A stretch of 64,000 bases of DNA, from positions 1 to 64,000 of the forward strand of contig DATNBU010000039.1 in assembly GCA_035571835.1 (NCBI GenBank), written 5' to 3'. Each line of letters starts with the position of its first letter. Within the stretch, counting starts at the first letter, position 1. Below the pieces are notes generated by a model. It saw nothing but the letters and a program-made list of their open reading frames with translations, did not search any database and was not told the origin of the DNA. This DNA is from Candidatus Limnocylindrales bacterium. Lineage in GTDB: Bacteria > Desulfobacterota > Binatia > UBA1149 > CAITLU01. The position numbers and the translations under genes were made by a program. Shown here in pieces: positions 1 through 8,661 of this stretch.

Positions 1-148
1 ACTATGCCGGACGTACCCCTGCGGACGCAAGTCCTGAAGCGTGCGATTCCATCAAAAAATCACGCGATTTGCCCGTCCTGTCCCCCCATGTTACCTAGCG
101 CGACCTTTTCCGCGCGAACTTTCCGCGAACTCTCCGGAGGATCTCCCC

Positions 149-340
149 GTGGCCCGTACATGTGACATCTGCCAGAAGCGCCGAGGCGTCGGTAACAACG
201 TCTCGCACGCCAACAACAAGACCAAGCGCACCTGGCAGCCGAACCTCCAGACCGTCCACGCCGTCGTCGGCGCCACCCGCAAGACCCTGAAAGTCTGCAC
301 GCGCTGCATTCGCAGCGGAAAGATCACGAAGGCGGCGTAG
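149..340 (+). CDS. rpmB: 50S ribosomal protein L28
   Basis: This encodes large-subunit ribosomal protein L28, 63 residues, the usual length. The open frame continues upstream to 41, but the GTG at 149 is the likely start. It is preceded by GGAGG at 136-140 with an 8-base gap, and it gives the canonical N-terminus [10 protein letters not shown]. Two CxxC pairs (C5/C8 and C50/C53) make this the zinc-binding 'C+' form of L28. It stands alone here; L33, its frequent neighbour, is not seen. The identification is secure. Confidence 0.95.
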   Translation: MARTCDICQKRRGVGNNVSHANNKTKRTWQPNLQTVHAVVGATRKTLKVCTRCIRSGKITKAA

Positions 341-687
341 GCCGCCGCCGACCGCCAGGCCGCGCCTGCGGCCGTTCCCGAAGCCGCCGCAACGGCGCTT
401 CCCCTGCTCTTCTTCAGCCCCGGTTCCCGGTCCTCGCAGCCCTGTCGATGCCGCGGGCGCTTACCGCGCATCGCGGTCATTCTCCGTCGCGTGCTCCAAC
501 AGTTGCGACGGACTTTCCACGAAATGACATACGCTCCGGCCGAGCCGCACCGGTTTGTTCAGGCAACGCTGAAATTCGAGGCTTGATCGCGACGGTCGAC
601 GCGGCCTCGCTCTTGCTTGCTCGTTGATCCGTGATTCGCAGCTACGCGCGGCTCGCAACGAAGCAGCGAGAAGCCGAAGGAGGCGCC
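341..687. other. Intergenic region between rpmB and the monooxygenase
   Basis: About 350 bases without a supported gene. The open frames crossing it on both strands are GC-driven and match no family I recognise. I see no intrinsic terminator with a T-tract after rpmB and no convincing promoter hexamers. A good ribosome binding site (AAGGAGG, 677-683) closes the region just before the next gene. Confidence 0.5.
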
Positions 688-2184
688 ATGGTCGAAACTC
701 AGGTCGAAACGTCCGGGCAGCAGGCGGAGCATTTCGACGTCGTGATCGTCGGCGCCGGAATCTCCGGCGTAGGCGCCGGCTGCCACCTGACGCGGCAGTG
801 TCCGGGAACGAGCTTCGTCATTCTCGAGGCGAAGGACACGTTCGGCGGCACGTGGGTCACGCACCGCTATCCGGGCATTCGCTCCGACAGCGACCTCTAC
901 ACCTTCGGCTACCGCTTCAAGCCGTGGACCGGTCCGCCGATCGCGACCGCCGCCGAAATCCTCACGTACATGGGCGAGGTGATCGACGAGCACGGCCTCG
1001 CACCGCACATCCGCTACGGACACACGATCTCGCGAGCGAGCTGGTCGAGCAGCGACAACCGGTGGACCGTCGAGTGCGCTCGTAACGACACCGGCCAGAC
1101 CCGGCTCTTTACCGCGGGCTTTTTGTGGATGTGCCAGGGCTACTACCGCCACTCGGAGGGCTACACGCCGGAGTGGAAGGACATGGACAAGTTCCACGGC
1201 CCGATCATCCATCCGCAGACCTGGCCGGAAGACCTCGACTACAAAGACAAGAACGTGCTGGTGATCGGCTCGGGCGCGACTGCGGCAACGCTGGTTCCGG
1301 CGATCGCAGGCGACTGCAGACACGTCACGCTGCTGCAAAGGTCGCCGACGTACTTCATCCCTGCGCCGAACCAGAACGAGCTGGCCGACACGCTGCGCGC
1401 GCTCAAGATCGACGAGACCTGGATCCACGAGATCGTGCGTCGCAAATATCTCTACGACCAGCAGGTCCTCACCCAGCGCTGCATCGACGAGCCCGAGGTC
1501 GTCAAGACCGAGCTGCTCGACGGCGTGCGCGCGTTTCTCGGTCCGGACTACGACGTGGACAAGCACTTTACCCCGACGTACCGGCCCTGGCGCCAGCGCG
1601 TTGCATTCGTTCCCGACGGAGACCTGTTCCAGGGAATCGTCGCAGGCAAAGCCAGCGTCGAGACCGACGAGATCGATCGCTTCACCGAAAAAGGCATCCT
1701 GCTCAAGTCAGGTAAGCAGCTCGAGGCCGACATCATCGTGACCGCGACCGGCTTCAACCTGTGCGTGCTCGGCGACATCCGTTTTGCAGTGGACGGCAAG
1801 GACATCGACTTCGCCGATACCGTCACATGGCGAGGCATGATGTTCACCGGCGTGCCCAACCTGGTCTGGGTCTTCGGATACTTCCGCGCGAGCTGGACGC
1901 TGCGCGTGGACCTCGTCGGCGACTTCGTGTGCCGCCTTCTCAACCATATGAAGAAGAACGGGTACAACAGCGTCACGCCGCGCCTGCGTCCCGAGGACGA
2001 AGGCATGCCGCGCCTTCCATGGATCGATCCGGAGAACTTCAATCCGAACTATCTGCAGCGCAGCATGCATCTGATGCCGAAGCGCGGCGACAAGCCGGAC
2101 TGGCAGCACACGCAGGACTACTGGCGCGAGAAGGACGAGCTTCCGGCGATCCAGCTGGATGATCGGGCGTTCGCATACGATTGA
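688..2184 (+). CDS. Flavin-containing (Baeyer-Villiger type) monooxygenase
   Basis: This is a FAD- and NADPH-dependent monooxygenase of 498 residues, the family that inserts oxygen next to ketones or oxidises heteroatoms. ATG 688 is chosen because AAGGAGG (677-683) lies 4 bases before it; an upstream in-frame ATG at 631 has no such site. The FAD Rossmann motif is VIVGAGISG (residues 20-27). The Baeyer-Villiger fingerprint FxGxxxHxxxW is present exactly as FHGPIIHPQTW (169-179). A second dinucleotide-binding motif, GSGATA, follows near 195. The substrate cannot be read from sequence. The gene is monocistronic and converges on ridA. The class is confident; the choice of ketone versus heteroatom substrate is open. 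Confidence 0.88.
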   Translation: MVETQVETSGQQAEHFDVVIVGAGISGVGAGCHLTRQCPGTSFVILEAKDTFGGTWVTHRYPGIRSDSDLYTFGYRFKPWTGPPIATAAEILTYMGEVIDEHGLAPHIRYGHTISRASWSSSDNRWTVECARNDTGQTRLFTAGFLWMCQGYYRHSEGYTPEWKDMDKFHGPIIHPQTWPEDLDYKDKNVLVIGSGATAATLVPAIAGDCRHVTLLQRSPTYFIPAPNQNELADTLRALKIDETWIHEIVRRKYLYDQQVLTQRCIDEPEVVKTELLDGVRAFLGPDYDVDKHFTPTYRPWRQRVAFVPDGDLFQGIVAGKASVETDEIDRFTEKGILLKSGKQLEADIIVTATGFNLCVLGDIRFAVDGKDIDFADTVTWRGMMFTGVPNLVWVFGYFRASWTLRVDLVGDFVCRLLNHMKKNGYNSVTPRLRPEDEGMPRLPWIDPENFNPNYLQRSMHLMPKRGDKPDWQHTQDYWREKDELPAIQLDDRAFAYD

Positions 2185-2252
2185 CGCGGGACCGGAGATG
2201 AGTTTGACCGGAGATCGATCCCGACTCGTGCGGCCGCGCGGAAGCCGGATGT

Positions 2253-2636
2253 TCAGGCGCGAGCTGCGATCATGTCGATCTCGACGCACGCACCTTTTGG
2301 GAGAGCCGATACTTCAACCGTTGCACGTGCTGGATACGGATCAGTCAATACCGACTGCATGATGTCGTTGAGGCGGGGAAACTCCGCAAGATTTGTCACG
2401 TACACGGTAAGCCGCACGGCATCCTTCAACGACAGACCTGCAGCGGCCGCGACCTGCGCGAGATTGCGGAAGACCTGCCGCGCTTCGGCCTCGAATCCGC
2501 CGGAAACGAGCTGGCCCGTCTGCGGATCCAGCCCGATCTGCCCGCTGCAGTAGAGCACGCCGCCCGCAACGATAGCCTGGGAATACGGTCCAATTGCGGC
2601 CGGCGCGTCGTCGGTGCGGATCACGTTCTTCGTCAT
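2253..2636 (-). CDS. ridA: RidA/YjgF/UK114 family enamine deaminase
   Basis: A 127-residue cytosolic protein of the RidA family, which hydrolyses reactive enamine/imine intermediates released by PLP enzymes such as threonine dehydratase. The family signature IGPYSQA (residues 15-21) and the C-terminal block with ARATVEVSALPKGACVEID contain the substrate-carboxylate Arg and the conserved Glu. It is full length. It is the last gene of the minus-strand run and lies 12 bases after spoT, a common pairing in diverse proteobacteria. It ends facing the monooxygenase gene. Confidence 0.94.
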   Translation of the reverse strand: MTKNVIRTDDAPAAIGPYSQAIVAGGVLYCSGQIGLDPQTGQLVSGGFEAEARQVFRNLAQVAAAAGLSLKDAVRLTVYVTNLAEFPRLNDIMQSVLTDPYPARATVEVSALPKGACVEIDMIAARA

Positions 2637-2648
2637 GCCTGCATTCCC

Positions 2649-4787
2649 TCAGCCGATCAGCCTGCGCACTTCCTTGACACCCGCCAGGCGGCGCAGATTC
2701 CTCATCACGCGTTCGAGATCCTCGATCGACGAAAGCGTGACCTCGAACGTGTTCATGGCCTTCGTGCCGACGGTGCGAACGTGTGCGCGTTCGATGTTGA
2801 CGCTGGCGGCGGCGATGGCCTGCGTCATGTCGGCGAGCAGGCGCGGCCGGTCGCGCGAGATGACTTCGAGGCGCGCCGGACGCGCAGCGGTTGCTCCCTT
2901 CTGCCAGCTCACCGCGACCATGCGTTCGCGCTCGGCGTCGGCGAGGCGCGGACACGCCTTCGAATGGACGGTCACGCCGCGGCCGCGCGTAAGAAACCCG
3001 ACGATCTCCTCTCCGGCCAGCGGCTCGCAGCACTTCGCGAAGCGCACCATCGCCTCGTCGAGGTTCTCGGCCATGACGAGCGGCTTCGGCGTGCGGTCGA
3101 ACAGCCCGAAGAACGTGCGAAGGCTCCTGCGCGGGCGCTCGAAGTCGATGGTCTCGTCGGGAAGCAGGAACGTCAGGATCTGCTTGCCGGTGATGCGTCC
3201 GTAGCCGACGGCCTCGAGCAGCGAATCCTCGTCCTTGCGAATGAAGTGGATCAGCGCGCGCGAGAAGCGGTCGTCGCTGTGCAGCATCTCGAGATCGAGC
3301 CCGTAGCGCGCAAGATCGCGCTCGAGAAGCTCGCGGCCGAGCGCGATCGCCTTCTTGCGCTCCTCGGCGCGGATGTACGAAACGATGCGCTCACGCGCGC
3401 GCGGCGAGCGCACGAACTTGAGCCAGTCGCGCGACGGCGCGCCATTTTCGGTGGTGATGACCTCGACCGTGTCGCCCTGCTGCATCACGTAGCGTAGCGG
3501 CACGACCTTGCCGTTGACGCGCGCGCCGGCAGCGTGGTTGCCGACCTCGGAATGGATCCGGTATGCGAAGTCGAGCGCGGTGTCGCCTTTGCGAAACGTG
3601 AAGCCCTCGCCTTTCGGCGTGAACACGTAGACGTCTTTTCCGAACAGGTCGTCTTTTACCGACGACAGGAACTCGCGCGGATCGTCGAAGTGCTGCTGCC
3701 ATTCGAGGATCTGGCGCAGCCATGCATACCGCTCGGACTCGGTCTGCTCGGTGTCGTCGGCGTCCTTGTAGCGCCAGTGCGCAGCGACGCCGTACTCAGC
3801 CACGCTGTGCATGTCGTGCGTGCGCAGCTGCATCTCGAGGCGCTCGCCGTACACGCCGATCAGCGTCGTATGCAGCGACTGGTAGCCGTTGGCCTTCGGC
3901 AGCGCGACGTAGTCGCGGAAGCGGCCCGGAACCGGCGACCAGTACATGTGCAGCACGCCGAGCGCGTCGTAGCATTCGCGGTCGCTCGCGACGAGGGCGC
4001 GGAACCCGACCACGTCGTAGACGTCGTCGATCGACAGCGCCTGGTCGGCCATCTTGCGCCAGATCGAGTACGCCCCCTTGGTGCGTCCGGTCACCGATGC
4101 TTCGATGCCCGCCGCTTCGAGACGCTTGGAGATCAGACCGGTGACTTCCTTGACGTAGCCTTCGCGCTCGAGCTTCTGCAGCGAGAGGCGCTCGCGGATC
4201 TCCTCGTATTCGACCGGATGCAGGATGTGGAACGACATGTCTTCCAGCTCCTGTTTGATCCAGTTGATGCCGAGGCGGTTGGCGAGCGGCGCGTAGAGCT
4301 CGAGCGTCTCGGCCGCGATGCGGTTGCGCTTCTCTTCCGACAGGTGCTGCAGCGTGCGGATGTTGTGCGTGCGGTCGGCGAGCTTGACGAGCAGCACGCG
4401 CACGTCCTTGGCGCTCGCGACCAGCATCTTGCGGAGATTCTCGGCCTGCTGGTTCTCGGCCGTGTCCGACTCGAGGCGCGTGATCTTGGTGACGCCGTCG
4501 ACGAGCGCGGCGACCTCGCTTCCGAACCCTTCACGGATGTCGTCGAGCGTCGCCGAGGTATCTTCGACCGCGTCGTGCAGCAGGCCGGTGACGACCGTCG
4601 GCACGTCGAGGCGCATCTCGGCGATGATCGACGCGACGGCGAGCGGATGGGTCACGTAGGCTTCGCCGGATGCGCGCCGCTGGCCTTCGTGATGGCTCGC
4701 CGAAAAGCGATAGGCCTCGCCGACCATCGCGGTGTCGGCGCCGGGATCGTACTCCTTGATGCGGTTGATGAGGTCCTGGACGTTCAC
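2649..4787 (-). CDS. spoT: Bifunctional (p)ppGpp synthetase/hydrolase (RelA/SpoT)
   Basis: A 712-residue long RSH enzyme that makes and degrades the alarmone (p)ppGpp. The N-terminal HD hydrolase looks intact: H47, the HD pair 71-72 and ED 75-76 are in place. The synthetase follows, with GRTKGAYSIWRK, RFRDYVALP and GYQSLHTT. RFRD matches the positively charged RxKD-type loop of bifunctional enzymes, not the EFDD type of monofunctional RelA. A TGS domain (around 385-450) and a C-terminal ACT domain (about 640-712) complete the usual architecture. The start overlaps the gmk stop by 4 bases (ATGA), so translation is probably coupled. No rpoZ lies between gmk and this gene. Confidence 0.96.
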   Translation of the reverse strand: MNVQDLINRIKEYDPGADTAMVGEAYRFSASHHEGQRRASGEAYVTHPLAVASIIAEMRLDVPTVVTGLLHDAVEDTSATLDDIREGFGSEVAALVDGVTKITRLESDTAENQQAENLRKMLVASAKDVRVLLVKLADRTHNIRTLQHLSEEKRNRIAAETLELYAPLANRLGINWIKQELEDMSFHILHPVEYEEIRERLSLQKLEREGYVKEVTGLISKRLEAAGIEASVTGRTKGAYSIWRKMADQALSIDDVYDVVGFRALVASDRECYDALGVLHMYWSPVPGRFRDYVALPKANGYQSLHTTLIGVYGERLEMQLRTHDMHSVAEYGVAAHWRYKDADDTEQTESERYAWLRQILEWQQHFDDPREFLSSVKDDLFGKDVYVFTPKGEGFTFRKGDTALDFAYRIHSEVGNHAAGARVNGKVVPLRYVMQQGDTVEVITTENGAPSRDWLKFVRSPRARERIVSYIRAEERKKAIALGRELLERDLARYGLDLEMLHSDDRFSRALIHFIRKDEDSLLEAVGYGRITGKQILTFLLPDETIDFERPRRSLRTFFGLFDRTPKPLVMAENLDEAMVRFAKCCEPLAGEEIVGFLTRGRGVTVHSKACPRLADAERERMVAVSWQKGATAARPARLEVISRDRPRLLADMTQAIAAASVNIERAHVRTVGTKAMNTFEVTLSSIEDLERVMRNLRRLAGVKEVRRLIG

Positions 4788-5440
4788 GCCGGCTCCTCGA
4801 ACGACCGCAGCAGCCGCGCCAGCTCCTCTTCGGTCATGCCTCCGAGGCGGCGCGGAATGTCGGCGCCGAAACGCTGCGCATCACGCACGATCGCCTCGAA
4901 CTCGGCGATGGCCTGCGGGCGGCTGCGATTGACGATCACGTGGTGATACTCCGCGGCCCGCGCGATCTCGCGGCACGCGTTCTCGAGGCGACGCTGGACG
5001 GTTGCCTCGGAGTCGGTGCCGCGTCCGCGCAGGCGTTCCTCCATTGTGGCCCGATCGGGCGGCAGCAGGAACACGGTGATCGCGGACGGGAACGTGTTCC
5101 TCAGCTGCGCGGCGCCCTGGACGTCGATGTCGAGCAGCACGTCATGGCCGGCGGCCATAGCGGTCTCGATCGGCGCGCGCGGCGTTCCGTATCGGTAGCC
5201 GTGCACGACGGCCCATTCGGCAAGCTCGCCGCGCAGCACCATCGCATCGAACGCCTGGTCGTCGACAAAGCGGTATTCGATGCCGTCGAGCTCGCCCTCG
5301 CGCGGCGCACGCGTCGTCGCCGACACCGACATGATCATCTCGGGAAACGCGCGCAGCGCGGCGCTCGCGACAGTGGTCTTTCCCGCGCCCGACGGCCCGG
5401 AGACGATGAACAGCAGACCTGGACGGGACTGGGAGGGCAT
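4784..5440 (-). CDS. gmk: Guanylate kinase
   Basis: This phosphorylates GMP to GDP. The P-loop GPSGAGKTT lies near the N-terminus and is followed by the GMP-binding segment with SATTRAPREGE and YRFV. The in-frame ATG at 5440 gives a 218-residue protein beginning MPSQSRPGLLFIVSG, close to the usual family length. A longer start at 5500 would add 20 residues and overlap yicC by 11 bases; neither has a strong ribosome binding site. The gene sits between yicC and spoT, the classic arrangement, but the omega-subunit gene normally inserted before spoT is missing. Confidence 0.94.
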   Translation of the reverse strand: MPSQSRPGLLFIVSGPSGAGKTTVASAALRAFPEMIMSVSATTRAPREGELDGIEYRFVDDQAFDAMVLRGELAEWAVVHGYRYGTPRAPIETAMAAGHDVLLDIDVQGAAQLRNTFPSAITVFLLPPDRATMEERLRGRGTDSEATVQRRLENACREIARAAEYHHVIVNRSRPQAIAEFEAIVRDAQRFGADIPRRLGGMTEEELARLLRSFEEPA

Positions 5441-5489
5441 GTCTTTTCTATCGCTGCTGCCGGCGGCGTCGATGCGGCCGGCCGCCGGC

Positions 5490-6359
5490 TCACTCGACAT
5501 TCTGGATCTGCTCGCGCAGCTTTTCGACCTCCGACTTTCCGCCGACGACGAGGTTGGTCACGTCGATGTCCGAGGCTTTCGATCCGATCGTGTTGAGCTC
5601 GCGGTTGACTTCCTGCAGCACGAAATCGACGCGCTTGGCGACCGGCTCATTCGAGCGCACGAGCTCGTCGAGCGCGCCGAGATGGCTCGCGAGCCGCACG
5701 AGCTCTTCGGTGACGTCGGAACGATCGGCAAGCAGCGCCACTTCCTGCACCAGACGCGCCGGGTCGACGGTGACGCCGAGCAACTCGGTAAGCCGCTTCT
5801 CGAGCTTCGCCTTCAGGCGCGGAGCGACTCCGGCGGCGGCCTTCTCGAGCGACTTCACGATCGTGCGAAGGTTCTTGATGCGCAGCTGCATGTCGCGGCG
5901 GAGGTGCGCGCCTTCGCGCTCGCGCTCCTTCTTGTGCGCAGCAAGCGCCTTGTCGAGCAGGCGCCCGACTTCTTCGATTTCCGCCTTCGCGTCCGCCGCC
6001 GGCTCGGCCGCCGTGAACAGATCGCCGCGTCCGGCAAGCAGCGACAGGTCGAGGGATCCCGTCAGGCCGAATTCCTTCTGGAGCTGCTTCCAGCCTTTGA
6101 TGTATGCGGCCGCCACGTCCTTCTGCAGCGCGATGCCGGAGCTGCGCGGCGGCAGCGTGCGCGAGACGTGGACTTCGACGCGCCCGCGCTCGATGGCAGC
6201 CGAGACCACGCGACGCAGATCCGGCTCGTACGGCCCGTACTCGCGCGGCATGTTGAGCTTGAGGTCGAGGAAGCGCTGGTTGACCGAGCGCACCTCGACC
6301 GTGAGCCGGCAGCCTTCGACGTGCCCGGTCGCCGCACCGTATCCGGTCATGCTTTTCAT
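5490..6359 (-). CDS. yicC: YicC/YloC family endoribonuclease
   Basis: A 289-residue YicC-family protein, known in E. coli and B. subtilis as an endoribonuclease involved in RNA turnover. It starts with the family hallmark MKSMTGYG and ends with the conserved C-terminal block containing REVNRELNTIGSKA. Length is normal. It lies directly upstream of gmk, the standard neighbour, and 12 bases downstream of a Kdo-kinase-like gene, so this housekeeping pair appears to be co-transcribed with envelope genes. Confidence 0.93.
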   Translation of the reverse strand: MKSMTGYGAATGHVEGCRLTVEVRSVNQRFLDLKLNMPREYGPYEPDLRRVVSAAIERGRVEVHVSRTLPPRSSGIALQKDVAAAYIKGWKQLQKEFGLTGSLDLSLLAGRGDLFTAAEPAADAKAEIEEVGRLLDKALAAHKKEREREGAHLRRDMQLRIKNLRTIVKSLEKAAAGVAPRLKAKLEKRLTELLGVTVDPARLVQEVALLADRSDVTEELVRLASHLGALDELVRSNEPVAKRVDFVLQEVNRELNTIGSKASDIDVTNLVVGGKSEVEKLREQIQNVE

Positions 6360-6371
6360 ACGGTGCGCATT

Positions 6372-7097
6372 CTATCGCGCGTAACCGCGTTCGAGCCAGC
6401 GACGCTCGCTTTCGTCCAGCGCAACGCCGCGCGCGGTTGTGAGCTTTTTCAGAGAGCGCCAGAAGCGGTCGCGGCCTTTTTCGCCGAGGCGATGCCGACC
6501 GGGCGCGGCCAGGCGGGCCCTGTCGAAGTCGATCACGGCGACCTCGTCGTCGGCGTCGATCAGCAGATTGTGGCCGTTCAGATCCGGATGGTAGACGCCG
6601 GCGTCGTGGAGCGCGCGGATCGAGCTGCCGGCGGCGCCAAGAAGACTCCGCCGCCCGGCTTCGTCCGCGCCCGAGAACAGGTCGATGTAGGCGCGGGCGC
6701 CCTCGATCGCCGACGTGACGATCCAGCCGCGATAGAACGGCCCGCTCTCCTCGACCGCTACCGCGTGCACGATCGGCACGCGGCATCCCGCGGCGCGCGC
6801 GGTTTCGGTCGCGAGCAGCTCGCGAATCGGGCGCGGAGGTCTCAGCAGATAGAGGTCACGCACGAAGTGGCGGACCAATCCGCCGCGCAGGTAGCGTCGC
6901 ACGAACACGACCTTGCCTCCGCGCAGGACGATGCGCCGCGCACCGCCGCGCCCGGAGGCGACTTCCTCTCCTGCTGCGGCGCCGGTGCGAACGGCGTCCA
7001 GCAATGCTTCCATTTCGCGCAGCTCGAGGCGCGCTGCGATCACGCGCCAGTTGCCACGGTCGCGATCGACGTAGCCTTCAGGCAGAGCGCTGAACAA
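6372..7097 (-). CDS. LPS core heptose/Kdo kinase-like protein (KdkA/RfaP family)
   Basis: A 241-residue small protein-kinase-fold enzyme of the lipopolysaccharide kinase family (KdkA/InaA/RfaP), which phosphorylates Kdo or heptose in the LPS inner core. The catalytic loop reads HPDLNGHNLL (H170, D172, N177) and the metal-binding DFG-equivalent reads IDFD (189-192). An N-terminal lysine/glycine region (about 55-70) fits the nucleotide lobe. There is no signal peptide or membrane span, as expected for a cytoplasmic kinase. Position between a Trm112-like gene and yicC, near a nucleotide-sugar epimerase, fits an envelope role. Kdo versus heptose specificity cannot be told. Confidence 0.8.
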   Translation of the reverse strand: MFSALPEGYVDRDRGNWRVIAARLELREMEALLDAVRTGAAAGEEVASGRGGARRIVLRGGKVVFVRRYLRGGLVRHFVRDLYLLRPPRPIRELLATETARAAGCRVPIVHAVAVEESGPFYRGWIVTSAIEGARAYIDLFSGADEAGRRSLLGAAGSSIRALHDAGVYHPDLNGHNLLIDADDEVAVIDFDRARLAAPGRHRLGEKGRDRFWRSLKKLTTARGVALDESERRWLERGYAR

Positions 7098-7106
7098 TCG
7101 ACGCCG

Positions 7107-7340
7107 TCAGATGCGCTGGGCCTGGTCGATCAGCATCACGGGGATTTCATCGACGATCGGATAGCGAAGCTTGCACTGCGGGCAGTCGAGCGCGATGGGC
7201 GGGGCGTCGCCGGCGGGCGCAGCGGCGGCCGCATCCGCTCCGAACGCGGCCTTGGCCGCATCCTGCAGGCGGACGGCCGTGACGGGCCCCTTGCACGCAG
7301 GACAGACCAGCACTTCGAGCAACTTGGCGTGTACGGTCAT
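7107..7340 (-). CDS. Trm112-like zinc-ribbon protein
   Basis: A 77-residue Trm112/YcaR-family protein. It keeps the start KLLEVLVCPACKGPV, then a second CPQC pair and the ending RYPIVDEIPVML, which together form the zinc ribbon. An Ala-rich insert (residues about 33-46) makes it slightly longer than the usual 60 residues. In other bacteria this gene often neighbours lpxK or kdsB; here it precedes the Kdo-kinase-like gene by 9 bases. Members can act as activating partners of methyltransferases, but the role in this organism is unknown. Confidence 0.88.
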   Translation of the reverse strand: MTVHAKLLEVLVCPACKGPVTAVRLQDAAKAAFGADAAAAAPAGDAPPIALDCPQCKLRYPIVDEIPVMLIDQAQRI

Positions 7341-7366
7341 GGCGCTACTCCGGTGGTGCTTGTTTT

Positions 7367-7423
7367 CGACCGCTTCGCAGTCGTTGCTTCGACCGCTTCA
7401 CGACCGTTGTTCTCGACCGCTTC
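7367..7423. repeat. Three short tandem repeats with core CGACCGCTTC
   Basis: The 10-mer CGACCGCTTC occurs at 7367-7376, 7390-7399 and 7414-7423, with a period of 23 then 24 bases. It is followed each time by a variable C(A/G)GTCG-like stretch. The repeats fill the gap between the epimerase stop and the Trm112 start on the minus strand. Function is unknown; they could be remnants of a duplicated intergenic segment or protein sites. Confidence 0.7.
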
Positions 7424-7434
7424 CCGGTCGCTAG

Positions 7435-8370
7435 TCACAGACTCTTCTGCCATGCGACCTGGCGCTCGAGACCTTCGTCGAGCGTCACTTTCGGCGCGAA
7501 AGCGATTTCGCGGCGCGCGGCACTGGTATCGGCCGCAGTGTGCCGCACGTCGCCCTTCTGCGTTTCCCTGCGGTCCACGCGCACCGTGCGGCCGACCAGC
7601 CGGCCGATGGTGTCGATCACTTCGTTGACAGTCGTGCGGCTTCCGCCGCCGAGGTTGTAGACCGTGCCCGTCGCTTCGGATTCGGCCGCCGAAACATTCG
7701 CCTGGACGATGTCCGCGACAAACGTGAAGTCGCGCGACTGCTCGCCGTCGCCGTAGAGCACGATCGGCTTGTCCTCGATCGCCGCGCGGATGAAGCGGTG
7801 GAACGCCATGTCCGGCCGCTGGCGCGGTCCGTACACGGTGAAGTAGCGCAGCGAGACCGTCGGCAGCCCGAAGTTCTTCGAGTACAGCCAGACCAGGTGC
7901 TCGGCGGCGAGCTTGCTGACGCCGTACGGCGAGACCGGCTTCGGGATGCTGGTCTCGCGCATCGGAAGATCGTCGGTGTCGCCGTAGATCGACGAGGACG
8001 ACGCGTAGACGAACTTGCGCAGCGCGCCGCCGCGGCAGGCCTCGAGCAGGCGCTGCGTCGCGTAGACGTTGTTGTCGCTGTAGATCCGGAAGTCTTCGCC
8101 CCAGCTCGAGCGCACGCCCGCCTGGGCGGCCTGGTGGAAGACCCAGTCGACGCCGCTGACCAGCGAGCCGAGGTCGGCATCGACGAGGCTCTCCTCGACG
8201 AAGCGAAAGCGGGGGTTCTTCGAGAGGCCCGAAAGGTTTCTCTCCTTGAGCTCGCGCGGGTAGTAATCGAGGAAGCAGTCGATCCCGACGACGTCATGCC
8301 CGCCGGCCACGAGCTGCTCGGCGAGCGTCGAACCGATGAACCCGGCGACACCGGTAACCAGTGCCTTCAC
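7435..8370 (-). CDS. NAD-dependent epimerase/dehydratase (extended SDR, nucleotide-sugar type)
   Basis: A 311-residue extended SDR acting on nucleotide sugars, closest in feel to UDP-glucose/UDP-glucuronate 4-epimerases. The open frame reaches 8541, but the NAD Rossmann motif VTGVAGFIGS lies only a few residues after the GTG at 8370, so I take that as the start; the 57 codons before it look non-coding. The catalytic SPYGVSK supplies Tyr and Lys, and the later LRYFTVYGPRQRPDM block is typical of the family. It is the first gene of the minus run with the Trm112-like and Kdo-kinase-like genes, which suggests LPS or capsule sugar supply. Exact substrate is unknown. Confidence 0.85.
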   Translation of the reverse strand: MKALVTGVAGFIGSTLAEQLVAGGHDVVGIDCFLDYYPRELKERNLSGLSKNPRFRFVEESLVDADLGSLVSGVDWVFHQAAQAGVRSSWGEDFRIYSDNNVYATQRLLEACRGGALRKFVYASSSSIYGDTDDLPMRETSIPKPVSPYGVSKLAAEHLVWLYSKNFGLPTVSLRYFTVYGPRQRPDMAFHRFIRAAIEDKPIVLYGDGEQSRDFTFVADIVQANVSAAESEATGTVYNLGGGSRTTVNEVIDTIGRLVGRTVRVDRRETQKGDVRHTAADTSAARREIAFAPKVTLDEGLERQVAWQKSL

Positions 8371-8661
8371 GAAACGCTCTCTGGAAATGACATTCGGTCC
8401 GAATCCTCCGCGGCAAAGCGGCGGATATTGCGTGCGATGACGTCGGCGGTCAAACCGCCGGGGCCGCGGTTGCCCGCTGACCCGGGAGGTGAACAGGTTT
8501 TTCGGACACCGCAAGTCCTGAGCTGTACCCGCGGTCTTCACTGGACGAATTCAAGATATTTACGCTAAGAGTTCCGCATGCCGACGCGCCCGGGCTGAAA
8601 GTCGCAACCGACTCGACGCCTGCTTCCTCGACCTTGTGTCACGAGCTCAAGGAGTCCCACG
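8371..8661. other. Divergent intergenic region with a 7-bp hairpin
   Basis: This spans the divergent starts of the epimerase (-) and the DJ-1-like gene (+). It holds a perfect hairpin, CGGCGGT-CAA-ACCGCCG, at 8444-8460, not followed by a T-tract on either strand. AAGGAG lies just before the start at 8662. No clear sigma70 hexamer pair was found, though both promoters must lie here. The hairpin could be a regulator site. Confidence 0.4.

Noticed and set aside
5280-7628. 782-codon plus-strand open frame opposite gmk, yicC and the Kdo kinase-like gene
   Set aside because: It spans several well-identified minus-strand genes and has no recognisable domain.
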